DNA of 64,000 nucleotides from the NCBI GenBank assembly GCA_907163375.1, contig CAJQUW010011313.1, positions 196,501-260,500 on the forward strand, written 5' to 3'. This DNA comes from Prostheceraeus crozeri. Taxonomy: Eukaryota; Platyhelminthes; Polycladida; Euryleptidae. Shown here one piece after another: positions 58,001-62,059 of this stretch (within the stretch, counting starts at the first letter, position 1; the number at the start of each line of letters is the position of its first letter). Made by a program: the position numbers and the translations under genes. Under the pieces are notes generated by a model, which did not search any database, had not been told where the DNA came from, and worked only from the letters and a program-made list of their open reading frames with translations.

Positions 58001-59728
58001 AAGTTCGAGTGGATATACAGCTGCCAGATGATTTGTCCCTATCTGACCAACGGCCTAATCTAATGTTGATCGACGCGGTAGGGAAAATAATGATAATGGG
58101 CGAACTAACCGTTCCATGGTAAGAGAACTTTAAGGATGCCCATAAGTGGAAAGATATGAAGAACCTCGCGAAGGGATTCGGAAGCAAGGGTGAAAGTGTG
58201 AGCTCATGCCCTTTGAAGTGGGATGCAGCGATCTCGTTGCTCCATCGGTGAGGAAGTTTCTTGCGAAAGCCGGTGTTGAAGGCATAAAGATTACCATTGA
58301 TAAATTGAGTGCAAAGGTGGAGGACGGTAGCAGCTTTGTGTTAAGGACTTGGGCGCAACGAACTGTTGCGGACCCACCACCTTGAGAGATACTGAGCTTA
58401 ATGTGTCGAACTCTCGGTGACGGATGGCGTTCAGCTGATGACTCAAGTCCTTTTGGGTGCAGCAGTTGCTGCTTCACACAACCTATTCACAGTTTAAAAA
58501 TGCTAACAGACCTGAATAGGATTGATTGATCCAAAATCGGAAATCATCATGCGACTTAATTTGCATCCCTTGATGTCAACACAGCTCCCAACCGGTGCCT
58601 TGTGGTAGAGTGTTTGCTCTGCGTCCGAGAGACCTTGGTTCATACCTTGTTCGCGTTCAAACCTAGGACTTTTAAAATAGGTAAACTCCGTACTCTTGCT
58701 AAGTACTCAGAACAAAACGAATAAGAAGCGTGTGCCATAATAACCTGGACACCGCAAAGTAGGTCTTTGCAATAGAATTATAAAATATTGAGTTGCATTC
58801 TCAGTTGAAAAATGTTGACAGACGTGAATAGTTGCCATTTCATCCAATATCAGGAATCATCAGCAAGAAAAGTTCACATCCTTCAACATCGATACAACTC
58901 CTATTTAAAGTTGCACCTATGCCCGTGTAAATTTAAGACAGGTCTTTACAGTCAAGAAGTTCCTATGGACGGTATTCATCTTCACTGTGCACAAGAAACG
59001 CGCAGGATCATTCACACCAGGTGACATAAAATCAGCAATGAACACATCGTAAGTTTCACAACCAGCAGCCGTTCGCAAGATAGGACATTGATGTAATGAA
59101 TACATATCAATATATCAATAGTAAATAAACAGAACTTCACATTCTCTTACACTACGCAATCTGACAGGCGCAGATACAAAATCAGTTTTTCCTTTTGATC
59201 ATTTCGCAGGTTTCTTCATCACGAGTGATTGATTTTTTGGTGTATTTATTGATGAATTTCAATTACTCACTTTCCTTTTGATATTTAACTTTGGTTTGAA
59301 TTATTTAGATAAATAATTTCTCACACAAATAATCTGTGTTGATCTGTTATTTCTACAATTTTTACAGTGGGAAGCTACTATCTTCTCATTGTTTATTTGC
59401 AAAAAACATGACAAAAGTGATCATAGCAATTTAACAAATAAATCTTGAACGAATATAAACAAGGAGTTGGAAGTAAATATAGAAGGGAAGGAGGTCAGCG
59501 CACTGATTGCAGTATGAAGAAATTACCGGTATGACAAATCACTGATCTTCGAAACTAAATATTGCTTTATAGTTTGTCAGATTTTTACTTTCTTCATTTT
59601 CAGGTGCAGAATTACAGAGACGTTGTCGACAACTTCGGGAGCAAGTCATTCAGGATTCAAAATACGATGCAGAAACATTGTTTCGTCTTCTCTTACTGAC
59701 CGGCCAATTTGAATTCCGACTATTAGAG
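785..59728 (+). CDS. WASHC5: WASH complex subunit 5 (strumpellin), 5' part, six exons, gene continues past the window
   Basis: The spliced frame (785-1009, 5895-6086, 13692-13909, 37657-37996, 41727-41904, 59604-59728) gives 426 codons that align collinearly with the N-terminal third of animal strumpellin (about 1160 residues in human). Known role of the family: strumpellin is the large helical scaffold of the WASH complex, which drives Arp2/3-dependent actin branching on endosomes for cargo sorting; human mutations cause spastic paraplegia SPG8. Clear matches include [98 protein letters not shown] and [16 protein letters not shown]. All introns are GT-AG and the phases are consistent. No membrane segment or signal peptide is seen, as expected for a cytosolic scaffold. 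No exon after 59728 was recognised, so the rest lies to the right. No neighbouring host gene is visible in the introns. Confidence 0.96.
1010..5894 (+). other. WASHC5 intron 1
   Basis: A GT-AG intron of 4.9 kb. Only 4390-5245 (LINE tail, minus strand) is recognisable. 1010-4140 is AT-rich and has short open frames on both strands (for example 2827-3315, hydrophobic, no motif) that I do not believe are genes. 4170-4250 holds a dyad with the pattern GGCCTTTCAG...CCATCTTCAGG, resembling repeats seen elsewhere in the window. Nothing was recognised at 5250-5890. Confidence 0.8.
4390..5245 (-). mobile_element. Degraded LINE 3' fragment with zinc-finger remnant and RLRWFGHV tail
   Basis: Read on the minus strand, the translation runs from a Cys-rich piece ([13 protein letters not shown], then FKCSRCLNP), through a region like the thumb of LINE polymerases ([12 protein letters not shown]), to [20 protein letters not shown]. 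This order is typical of the C-terminal part of a LINE family whose polymerase is followed by a PHD-like Cys/His finger and then the RLRWFGH domain. Several stops and frame changes interrupt it, and the polymerase catalytic motifs are absent, so it is a 5'-truncated dead copy. Related copies lie at 29075-30380 and 33425-34500. Confidence 0.75.
5895..6086 (+). CDS. WASHC5: WASHC5 coding exon 2
   Basis: This exon has 64 codons in phase 0, between the acceptor TTTTCAG (ending at 5894) and the donor GTAAGA at 6087. It encodes [20 protein letters not shown] through [13 protein letters not shown] to NDDGKQLL, matching the strumpellin segment that reads [12 protein letters not shown] and VHKYIVDLN in human. 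It is a helical part of the scaffold. The frame stays open for a few codons into the intron, so the 3' limit rests on the donor consensus and on the next exon starting with CEALYLYG. Confidence 0.94.
10427..12530 (-). pseudogene. hAT transposase, two frameshifts
   Basis: Three minus-strand frames follow one another: from about 12530 to 11594 (open upstream of 12346, no clear ATG), 11702-11190, and 11224-10427. The first has a BED-finger-like region (ACKKLFLWF ... IKRHLEKNC). The second carries [16 protein letters not shown], which fits the catalytic Asp region of hAT RNase-H folds. The third ends with the hAT dimerisation signature [20 protein letters not shown], then [18 protein letters not shown]. 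Frames change near 11700 and near 11215, so at least two indels separate it from a working gene. It is otherwise nearly stop-free, which suggests moderate age. The family role is cut-and-paste transposition through DDE chemistry with an 8-bp target duplication. Confidence 0.88.
10427..13193 (-). mobile_element. hAT-superfamily DNA transposon relic
   Basis: A broken transposase gene (10427 to about 12530) is followed on its 5' side by a terminus that reads, on the minus strand, CAGGCTTGCCGTGGGAATGG and then repeated GGGAATTCCCATG-type words. A CAG start followed by a short inverted repeat and palindromic subterminal words is typical of hAT ends. The other terminus was not found to the left of 10427: no copy of CAGGCTTGCCG is visible there with a matching 8-bp duplication, so the left end is either eroded or deleted. 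The boundaries of the relic are therefore certain only on the right. Confidence 0.8.
13692..13909 (+). CDS. WASHC5: WASHC5 coding exon 3
   Basis: This exon has 218 bases. The acceptor is a T-run followed by CAG (ending at 13691) and the donor is GTAAGA at 13910. It encodes [11 protein letters not shown], then [14 protein letters not shown], then a more divergent stretch that includes [15 protein letters not shown], and ends YPESFF plus two bases (GG) of a split codon completed by the first base of exon 4 (GGC, Gly). Human has YPESYFQRV at this junction, so the splice is exact to the codon. Confidence 0.95.
14617..14914 (-). mobile_element. LINE (family A) 3'-end fragment
   Basis: The minus strand here is a second copy of the last coding part and 3' untranslated region of the LINE at 39850-41005. 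Both share the codons for YFVRTAQLW, the downstream FKRRAN region and the terminal dyad CCCCTA...TAGGGG (14637-14674 here, 40949-40986 there). Agreement between the copies defines the 3' end of the family. It is 5'-truncated and non-coding. Confidence 0.85.
15935..16990 (-). mobile_element. Degraded LINE with reverse-transcriptase motifs (Jockey/CR1-like group)
   Basis: The minus-strand translation gives [20 protein letters not shown], then [20 protein letters not shown] (catalytic motif A, first Asp replaced by Asn), [12 protein letters not shown] (motif B region), [10 protein letters not shown] (motif C, catalytic Asp pair intact) and, near the 3' end, [14 protein letters not shown] and [17 protein letters not shown], a Cys-His tail. 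The segment between motif C and the tail is shortened, and several frame changes are present, so this is a dead copy. The order of motifs is that of a non-LTR polymerase with a zinc-knuckle-like tail. The exact 3' tail near 15935 is unclear. Confidence 0.85.
17945..18345 (+). mobile_element. Fossil of a retroelement C-terminal region, family uncertain
   Basis: Short peptides here ([33 protein letters not shown]) resemble a protein region found at the C-terminus of some retroelements of LINE or DIRS type. It is broken at several places and no ends, repeats or polymerase motifs are visible. I name it only as an old fragment. Confidence 0.4.
18605..18786 (+). repeat. tRNA-derived SINE, full-length copy
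   Basis: It starts GTCTCCATGGCACACTGG, with an A-box-like TGGCACACTGGTTAAG and a B-box-like GGTCGAACCCC, as expected for a tRNA-derived internal Pol III promoter. It continues with the family body (GTCATTGAAAGTCGTCAGG, then GTCAGCACCGTCCAAGCCCC) and ends at GAGTAGCGACGTTAAACC. It carries substitutions relative to the 57187 copy, so it is somewhat older. It does not encode protein and depends on a partner LINE. Confidence 0.85.
18985..19315 (-). mobile_element. LINE 3' end with RLRWYGHV tail and (ATG)n end
   Basis: The minus-strand frame from 19280 to 19023 is uninterrupted: [55 protein letters not shown] and a stop. It is followed by a short ATG/GAT microsatellite (about 18988-19005 on the + strand as CATCATCATCAT), which is the usual 3' terminus of such LINEs. 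Only the last 85 residues remain. The open frame suggests a fairly recent 5'-truncated insertion. It belongs to the broad RTE-like/CR1-like group with the RLRW[FY]GH domain, not the same subfamily as 33425-34500. Confidence 0.82.
20385..20490 (-). repeat. tRNA-like sequence, possible second SINE family head
   Basis: On the minus strand, AGAGCAACGGGCCTAGATAA is followed by GCAGTTTCGAGTCCTGC, a near-perfect B box with T-arm-like pairing (GCAG/CTGC). No complete cloverleaf could be drawn, so it is probably a tRNA-derived SINE head or pseudo-tRNA and not a working tRNA gene. Confidence 0.4.
20525..21165. repeat. Inverted and tandem array of a tRNA-like unit
   Basis: Arms at about 20525-20705 and 20990-21165 are inverted copies: ATGCAGTC..., AAAGTCTTTTG..., GGGTTGGCT..., AGCTAACTTAGCTGG on one side and their complements on the other. 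Between them (about 20770-20870) lies another direct copy of the unit GGTTGGCTCAAATAGACACC...CAGGTAAGCTAACTTAGCTGG. Each unit carries words like a Pol III A box (TAACTTAGCTGG) and B box (GATTCAAACC), but they are closer together than in a tRNA. Confidence 0.7.
21590..21935. other. GC-rich island with CCCGGG-type words
   Basis: This is a sharp GC-rich stretch in an AT-rich intron, with GTGCCCGG, GCCCGGGCTC and CGCGCGGGTCTGGGTCGGG near both ends. Paired G/C-rich words at two edges recall non-autonomous DNA transposon ends, but I could not define exact termini or a target duplication. A minus-strand frame (21718-21930) has no recognisable domain. Confidence 0.4.
25870..26005 (+). repeat. Old SINE fragment (main family)
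   Basis: GTTGGAAGTCGACAGGAACGAC and ATGACGTCAGTAGTGG line up with the body and tail of the main SINE; the head is barely recognisable. It is heavily diverged. Confidence 0.4.
26253..26405 (-). repeat. Old SINE copy (main family)
   Basis: The reverse-complement body TCATGCCGACTTCCAATGAC and a damaged head (GCACTAGGCTAGACATTC) match the main family. It lies 83 bases from a second minus-strand copy in the same orientation. Confidence 0.6.
26488..26676 (-). repeat. tRNA-derived SINE, full-length copy
   Basis: The reverse complement of the family from tail (GCAGTCACTACACCCCATAC) to head (CCACTGTGCCACGGAGAC). The B box region reads GGGGCTCGACCTCTGGACC on the + strand. Confidence 0.82.
28410..28445 (-). 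ncRNA. Hammerhead-ribozyme-like motif, degenerate core
   Basis: On the minus strand: stem I GACAC (28445-28441), then ATGAATCA where the consensus has CUGANGA, stem II GGC-GGAA-GCC (28432-28423) with a GNRA-type loop, GAAA, a minimal stem III, GUC (28417-28415) and the stem I partner GUGUC (28414-28410). Stem I pairs perfectly over 5 bp. This layout, with almost no stem III, is that of hammerheads carried by Penelope-like elements and retrozymes. The CUGANGA box is mutated, so activity is unlikely. Confidence 0.4.
29215..30146. mobile_element. Non-autonomous hAT element with target duplication
   Basis: It is 932 bp, beginning CAGGGATGGAAGAAATTAAT and ending ...TTTTTCCAATCCCTG, whose complement CAGGGATTGGAAAAA forms an imperfect terminal inverted repeat. 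Flanks TTCGTAGA (29207-29214) and CTCGTAGA (30147-30154) are an 8-bp target duplication with one mismatch, as hAT elements make. Subterminal regions are rich in AATTAATTG words. There is no coding capacity. It sits inside the LINE at 29075-30380. Confidence 0.88.
29655..29825. repeat. A+T-only low-complexity block
   Basis: About 170 bases almost free of G and C, made of ATTAATA/TTATTA words, in the middle of the hAT MITE. It probably expanded after insertion. Confidence 0.85.
33425..34500 (+). mobile_element. LINE 3' part: polymerase end, Cys/His finger, RLRWFGH domain
   Basis: Motif order: [18 protein letters not shown] (motif B region, about 33450), [10 protein letters not shown] (motif C, catalytic Asp pair), [16 protein letters not shown], then a finger [10 protein letters not shown]...SIVCQQ...WCHK (PHD-like spacing), [14 protein letters not shown], and [20 protein letters not shown] with [11 protein letters not shown] and AQDRSRWRS. 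It ends with an A-run and GTAAGTAAGT, a plausible 3' tail. One in-frame stop lies just after motif C and the frame changes near 33955-34140. It is 5'-truncated. Confidence 0.87.
35386..36080. mobile_element. Non-autonomous hAT element with perfect 8-bp target duplication, carrying a SINE
   Basis: It begins CAGACTGTGTTATAATTG and ends ...CAATTACTCATG-type sequence closing in AGTCTG; the inverted termini share CAGACT and similar subterminal AATTG words. Flanks ATGGAAGT (35378-35385) and ATGGAAGT (36081-36088) are identical 8-mers. The interior is rich in TAATTGCAATTAC words, like the 29215 element. A SINE (35821-36010) sits inside, so the element without it is about 500 bp. It is non-coding. 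Confidence 0.88.
35821..36010 (+). repeat. tRNA-derived SINE nested in a hAT element
   Basis: A full copy: GTCTCCGTGGCACAGTGG at the head, GGTCGAGCCCCG as B box, GTCATTGGAAGTCGGCAGG in the body, tail near GAGTAGTGACGTAAAAG. A short duplication AGCAAT flanks it (35812-35817 and about 36009-36014). It is close to the 57187 copy, so it is young. Confidence 0.87.
37183..37382. mobile_element. Harbinger-type MITE, 200 bp, TTA target duplication
   Basis: Perfect terminal inverted repeats GGCCTCAGCCACACTG / CAGTGTGGCTGAGGCC are flanked by TTA on both sides (37180-37182, 37383-37385). A 3-bp TWA duplication is the hallmark of PIF/Harbinger elements. The interior is GC-richer, with partial internal pairing, and non-coding. 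It lies 274 bases upstream of the exon 4 acceptor. Confidence 0.88.
37657..37996 (+). CDS. WASHC5: WASHC5 coding exon 4
   Basis: This is the longest exon here at 340 bases: one base to finish the split Gly codon, then 113 codons. The acceptor is AATTTCAG (ending at 37656) and the donor is GTAAAT at 37997. The sequence reads [38 protein letters not shown], then [18 protein letters not shown] and [18 protein letters not shown], the best-conserved block of the family. The frame is open for 128 bases upstream and about 120 bases downstream of the exon, but homology stops at the splice sites. A 200-bp MITE ends 274 bases before the acceptor. Confidence 0.96.
39850..41005 (+). mobile_element. LINE (family A, CR1/Jockey-like) 3' half, split by a SINE
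   Basis: Starts near polymerase motif C ([14 protein letters not shown]), then [52 protein letters not shown], and in another frame [20 protein letters not shown] and [12 protein letters not shown]. After the SINE the frame resumes [20 protein letters not shown] and a stop. This is the usual polymerase-thumb and C-terminal layout of CR1/Jockey-like LINEs. At least two frame changes and stops near 40055 make it inactive. The 3' untranslated part ends with a CCCCTA...TAGGGG dyad shared with the copy at 14617. Confidence 0.9.
40651..40833 (-). repeat. tRNA-derived SINE inserted in LINE A, 10-bp target duplication
   Basis: A minus-strand full copy: T-run, ACGTCACTACTCCCCATAC tail to GTGCCACGGAGAC head. 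CACTTTCCCT occurs on both sides (40641-40650, 40834-40843). Removing the SINE and one duplicate restores the LINE codons ...TTFP-DKYN..., which confirms the insertion. Confidence 0.93.
41727..41904 (+). CDS. WASHC5: WASHC5 coding exon 5
   Basis: This exon has 178 bases in phase 0, after the acceptor CCTTGCAG (ending at 41726). It encodes [35 protein letters not shown] and [15 protein letters not shown], matching [20 protein letters not shown] and IRWLMLHTAD in human strumpellin. It ends one base into a codon, completed by GT at 59604. The donor is GTTCGT, which is weak compared with the other five donors. Confidence 0.93.
42690..43930 (+). mobile_element. 5'-truncated LINE with uninterrupted reverse-transcriptase frame
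   Basis: The frame is open from 42694 to the stop ending at 43797. It begins [20 protein letters not shown] (before motif A), then [15 protein letters not shown] (motif A, catalytic Asp), [18 protein letters not shown] (motif B), [12 protein letters not shown] (motif C, Asp pair), [20 protein letters not shown] (thumb) and [20 protein letters not shown], ending [13 protein letters not shown]. The endonuclease and N-terminal polymerase parts are missing because of 5' truncation. A 3' untranslated region of about 130 bases ends in AATAAACG and a TTATTATTATTA run, the usual LINE tail. It is CR1/Jockey-like. The lack of stops over 1.1 kb points to a recent insertion. Confidence 0.93.
44087..44365. 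repeat. Inverted-repeat (foldback) element with about 100-bp arms
   Basis: Left arm 44087-44186 (TTTGATAGAAATTAGGAGAC ... TAATTCCTGCATGAGATT) and right arm about 44262-44365 (AATCTCATGCAGGAATTAGA ... TTCTATCAAA) are imperfect complements with a spacer of about 75 bases. Each arm contains a TCGAC...CTGA dyad described in the findings. There is no coding capacity. Confidence 0.8.
44785..45150. repeat. Nested inverted repeats sharing CACAGAATTAGATTCATC
   Basis: GCACTTTGGTGTGTC (about 44790) is inverted at CACACACCAAAGCAC (about 45137-45151). CACAGAATTAGATTCATCTG (about 44850) is inverted at GATGAATCTAATTTTGTG (about 45112). A third, direct copy of the CCACAGAATTA word lies at about 45070. The pattern suggests a non-autonomous DNA element with repeated termini; exact ends were not fixed. 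Confidence 0.6.
45370..45790 (-). mobile_element. LINE C-terminal fragment
   Basis: The minus-strand frame reads [34 protein letters not shown] and [17 protein letters not shown], the classical C-terminal part of Jockey/R1-like LINE polymerases (LEYCS.VW.P ... E.VQRRF). After HGNVNC the frame passes into a copy of the CACAGAATTA...CTGCTTCGG unit found at 45068, so the LINE is interrupted or joined there by another repeat. Confidence 0.8.
46490..46645 (+). mobile_element. Probable LINE 3' end with TTA tail
   Basis: [17 protein letters not shown] followed by a stop resembles the terminal SFK..LK..L motif of CR1/L2-like LINEs, and about 60 bases further the sequence ends in TTATTATTATTGTTATTATA. 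It is too short to classify. Confidence 0.45.
46881..47070 (+). repeat. tRNA-derived SINE, full-length copy
   Basis: GTCTCCATGGCACATTGG head, GGTCGAGTCCCGA B box, GTCATTGGAAGTCGTCAGG body, GTAGTGACGTTAAACCATCA tail. Moderate divergence from the other copies. Confidence 0.85.
47971..50420 (-). mobile_element. DDE-type DNA transposon with subterminal iterons, superfamily not assigned
   Basis: Ends: GGGTGCATTCCACGAG on the left, and on the right the complement of AGGTACATTCCACGAA, 13 of 16 bases alike. Left flank is TTAA and right flank TAA, compatible with a TTAA target duplication that lost one base. Inside each end are copies of GTGACGGACTTAAC: + strand at 47987, 48151, 48282 and 48297, minus at 49851 and 49872, + again at 49893 and 50059. 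One transposase-like gene fills the middle on the minus strand. TTAA sites are used by piggyBac and Kolobok elements; the protein is not piggyBac-like, so a Kolobok-like or new group is my inference. Confidence 0.75.
48611..49850 (-). pseudogene. Transposase-like protein, probable DDE catalytic fold
   Basis: Two minus-strand frames overlap: 49800-49150 and 49276-48611. The first has [17 protein letters not shown], then [14 protein letters not shown] (candidate first Asp) and [17 protein letters not shown] (candidate second Asp). The second has [20 protein letters not shown], a His-Gly-Lys-Gly motif with nearby Asp, then IKRAAANRI, and a C-terminal region [20 protein letters not shown] that looks like a small beta-barrel (Tudor/SH3-like). 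A Cys-rich start, [18 protein letters not shown], lies in a third frame near 49800-49850. Frame changes near 49250 and near 49800 break the gene. I know similar unnamed proteins in animal genomes (DFSENY ... SDGAASQYKN ... HGKG) but no functional data. Binding to the flanking iterons is inferred. Confidence 0.7.
50777..52397. mobile_element. hAT-like element carrying a coiled-coil coding fragment
   Basis: It starts CAGTGCTCTGACAG and its right end is the complement of CAGTGCTCCGACAG (13 of 14 alike). Both ends have further AGTGCTC and GACGCGAA words just inside. TATTAT flanks both sides (50771-50776, 52398-52403). The CAGTG start and subterminal repeats suggest hAT, though the duplication is 6 bp, not 8. 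It encodes no transposase that I recognise. A frame at 50833-51069 (no motif) and the coiled-coil region at 51150-51690 lie inside, so it seems to be a non-autonomous element with captured or relic coding sequence. Confidence 0.72.
51150..51690 (+). pseudogene. Coiled-coil protein fragment, intronless and broken
   Basis: Frame pieces read [20 protein letters not shown], then [20 protein letters not shown] (start of a charged helix), [20 protein letters not shown], and in another frame [20 protein letters not shown], ending [20 protein letters not shown] and a stop. High Lys/Glu content with a heptad-like pattern indicates a long coiled coil. Stops and at least two frame changes interrupt it. 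I cannot name the parent gene; an intronless captured copy or an element-specific protein are both possible. Confidence 0.5.
54771..54848 (-). repeat. Internally deleted SINE
   Basis: The tail complement GTCGTCACTACTCCCCATTC is followed after a short gap by the head complement CATGCCACGGA. Most of the body is missing. Confidence 0.5.
56440..58480 (+). mobile_element. Degraded LINE with C-terminal nuclease-like domain, interrupted by a SINE
   Basis: Conserved pieces in order: [20 protein letters not shown] (motif B), [14 protein letters not shown] (motif C, FMDD), [52 protein letters not shown], then after the [13 protein letters not shown], then [11 protein letters not shown]...PQCHLGG (Cys-poor remnant of a zinc site), and [20 protein letters not shown] followed by VPW. 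In intact relatives the last block reads PDVVLI...VVMVELTVPWE, with the PD...E-x-T spacing of a PD-(D/E)XK-type nuclease, as in LINEs that use a restriction-like endonuclease. Frames change several times, so the copy is dead. Confidence 0.82.
57187..57380 (+). repeat. tRNA-derived SINE with perfect 10-bp target duplication
   Basis: The best copy in the window: GTCTCCGTGGCACAGTGG head with A box, GGTCGAGCCCCG B box, body to GTAGTGACGTTAAGGC and a T-rich end. TTTAAAGTGG flanks it on both sides (57177-57186 and 57381-57390). It lies inside the LINE at 56440-58480. Confidence 0.94.
58490..58905. repeat. Direct repeat pair flanking a second tRNA-like SINE
   Basis: About 100 bases at 58490-58590 (AACAGACCTGAATAG ... 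TCAACACAGCTCCCA) recur diverged at 58800-58905 (GACAGACGTGAATAG ... TCGATACAACTCCTA). Between them, 58590-58790 starts GGTGCCTTGTGGTAGAGTG and has GGTTCATACC, like Pol III A and B boxes. This is either a dimeric SINE of a second family or a partial tandem duplication. Confidence 0.55.
59604..59728 (+). CDS. WASHC5: WASHC5 coding exon 6 (last one in the window)
   Basis: This exon has 125 bases after the acceptor ATTTTCAG and before the donor GTAAGT at 59729. It encodes [20 protein letters not shown] and then [19 protein letters not shown], matching human KRLRQIKDQIL and LFQLLLDTAQFEFILKE. The frame ends in phase 0. Human continues with [20 protein letters not shown]; no counterpart was found before 64000. 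Confidence 0.93.
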
Positions 59729-61505
59729 GTAAGTCATCAAGTGGGAGGTTGATTTCACGAATTCATTTTTACAAGTTCAATCACTTCCAAGGAAAGATTA
59801 TTTCCCATCTCTCATGTCGTCACGTTGTCACAAATTCCTCATCAATAAGAGTACAGATGAGTTGCATTAATAATTGAGCTATTACCAATTCGTTAACCGA
59901 CAACAGTTCAGAAGAATGGATAATAAAATTTGCAGTCAAACAAGCCGTCGATTTTATAATTAATACTGTCTCACAATACATCAAAACTATCGCTCATAAT
60001 TTTATAGGACTTATTATTCTTTGTGATGTTACACTTGAGTACGCACTGCTTTATCGTTAGTAAATCCTTTGAAGTGCCTCGTTCAACTCAGTTGCTCGCT
60101 CCAATTATCTCTTCTCAGAAATCGAAGCAGTGCACTGTAACCAACTATCTTTGCATTAGTTTTGCTTAATATAGTTATTTATCTACAAATCGGGCTTTCA
60201 GATCCAGATTTCTGGAACACTCAGCATTAGTAGCAAAGACAATAAGAGTTCGTTTTCTGAACAAATTCGCTTCTGTCACAAAGAGAGAAATGACCTTACT
60301 GTTGACAACTTTTCTGTAGAATTCGTTGATAAGCAAGATGCCTTATTTCCTCCAATAAGCACCGCGTTTATTAAAGTGTGCGACTTTTCACTTGTGAGAT
60401 TTTTTAAAATCGAATGACAGGAACTTGCCAGCCAAAAGAATTTGTGTGAGCATCACTCCTTAACCTTGTGACTTTTGACTTGTTTTCTTTCCATCAGCTT
60501 CATTGTCAGTTACCTTGATGCAGCCCGATGAGATCCGTTCGAAAGATCTCAGTGTGACTTTCCTTTTGTGACTTCACCTTATAAATGATCTTTAAACGAC
60601 TTGTCTTTTTCCTATACAAAATAACACCATTAATTACAAGCATTTGAACTTTGCGGGAAGCATCAATAAGAGCTGCAAACTCATCGAGCATGCTTCTTCC
60701 TGCATTGCCGACAAGGCGTGGTGACTTGTATTAGCGGTTTCCTTCCCATGGTCACTTGAAGGCAGGGCTCACAGAAAACCTGAGCGTGATGAGTCATGGG
60801 ATGACTCCGTGCTCACCGGAGACATGAGCGCCTCTCTTGACTGTGATGGCCACCATTAACGCAGTTTATAGGCTAGGTTTTTTTAATTATCTCTTCCAAT
60901 AAGAATCATCCCTATGCAAGACATGATGTATGCTTTAAAGTATATCGATGACGATATAAAAATAGATGTTGAGTTTTAGGTTGAATGTGACGCTAATGAT
61001 TATGTGACTTATTTTATCATAATATATGTAGACTGCACTACCGTTCAATATCATTGTCATTCCAGTGACGTATGAGCTGTTTTTATTAAATCAATAGATG
61101 ATGTATGCGGCATTTGTGGAGAGTTGCGATGTTTATTAGAGGAAATGCGATAATCCATTATAAACGCGCCTATCAGAATACATCAAGAAATTAGCTCCGA
61201 GTTTTCATCGCAGATATGAAATATGAATGGTCAACTGCTGATATTTAAAATTGTTCAATTAAGAAACAAAAGTTAAGAACTCTCTCGATAAAGATTGATT
61301 GTTCAAAGAAATCAGACAGAGCCTTCCGCGTCCAGAAAACTTGTTCTACTTCCTCTTCGTGACCAAGTGCTAGGTGCTCTAAACGTAGGGACCGTGTTAT
61401 TGGCTTTTACTTTGATTTCTTCTCCAAAATAGAACCTGAGAATGAAACGAAATCTTTTTTATGAAGTTAAATCTTCGCATTTAATATTAAAATGCAGTTT
61501 TCATA

Positions 61506-61554
61506 ACGCTGACGGATACCCTTCCTGTCGATTTTTAATGACATCCTTTCGAGT
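61506..61554 (-). repeat. SINE scrap (main family)
   Basis: CGGATACCCTTCCTGTCGAT and ATGACATCCTTTCGAG match the complement of the main SINE body (CGGATGCCCTTCCTGCCGAC, ATGACACCTTCGGGC). Head and tail are missing. Confidence 0.45.
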
Positions 61555-61611
61555 AAAACGTAATTTTCCTTATGCAGCATTTTGATGGAATTATAAGTTG
61601 ATTATGATTAT

Positions 61612-61897
61612 GCGAAAGGATGTCGATTATGTTGTAAGCCTTGCTGCTGATTGTTCAATTAGATATTCGATGGAGTTACTTTATTTTATTGGTTTTTAAA
61701 ACAATATTTCGGAGTTATGACTCCATTCTCAAGTTATGCAAGGATAGAATCTATCATGTCTCTATCCTAGTATAACTCCAGAATGGAGTCATAACTCCGA
61801 TATATTGTTTTAAAAACTGATAAAATGAAGTAATTCCATCAAATATTTTATTGAACGATCATCAGCAAGGCTTACAACCTAATCGACATCCTTTCGC
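61612..61897. repeat. Near-perfect foldback, 137-bp arms, 12-bp loop
   Basis: GCGAAAGGATGTCGATTATG at 61612 is mirrored by the complement ending ...CTTTCGC at 61897. Pairing runs almost without break, with a few mismatches and small indels, to AGGATAGA / TCTATCCT around the loop 61749-61760. It contains GGAGTTATGACTCC-type internal palindromes. It is non-coding, and no clear target duplication flanks it. Confidence 0.88.
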
Positions 61898-62059
61898 CTC
61901 AAATGCATGGCCAAAAGATCGCAAGGTCGAAGGCTAGCCGCTCGGACACAACATGGTGCAAAGATGAACTTGTCACTGATATTTTTAGATGAAGTTATTT
62001 GAAGCTTAGTTGACCATTGGTGGCAAAATATGAGGCATTTTTAGTTAATAATCACCAAA

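Larger units (their letters stand above)
41905..59603 (+). other. WASHC5 intron 5
   Basis: A 17.7-kb intron with the donor GTTCGT. Unassigned stretches: 41905-42685, 43935-44080, 45800-46480, 47075-47965, 50425-50765, 52405-54765, 54850-56435 and 58910-59600. They are AT-rich. 52805-53083 (minus) has a frame, [16 protein letters not shown] to [11 protein letters not shown], with GC content like transposon coding sequence but no family I can name. Confidence 0.8.

Noticed and set aside
61690-61740. Hammerhead ribozyme in the 61612 foldback
   Set aside because: Stem II and GAAA are present, but the CUGANGA box is wrong and stem I does not pair.
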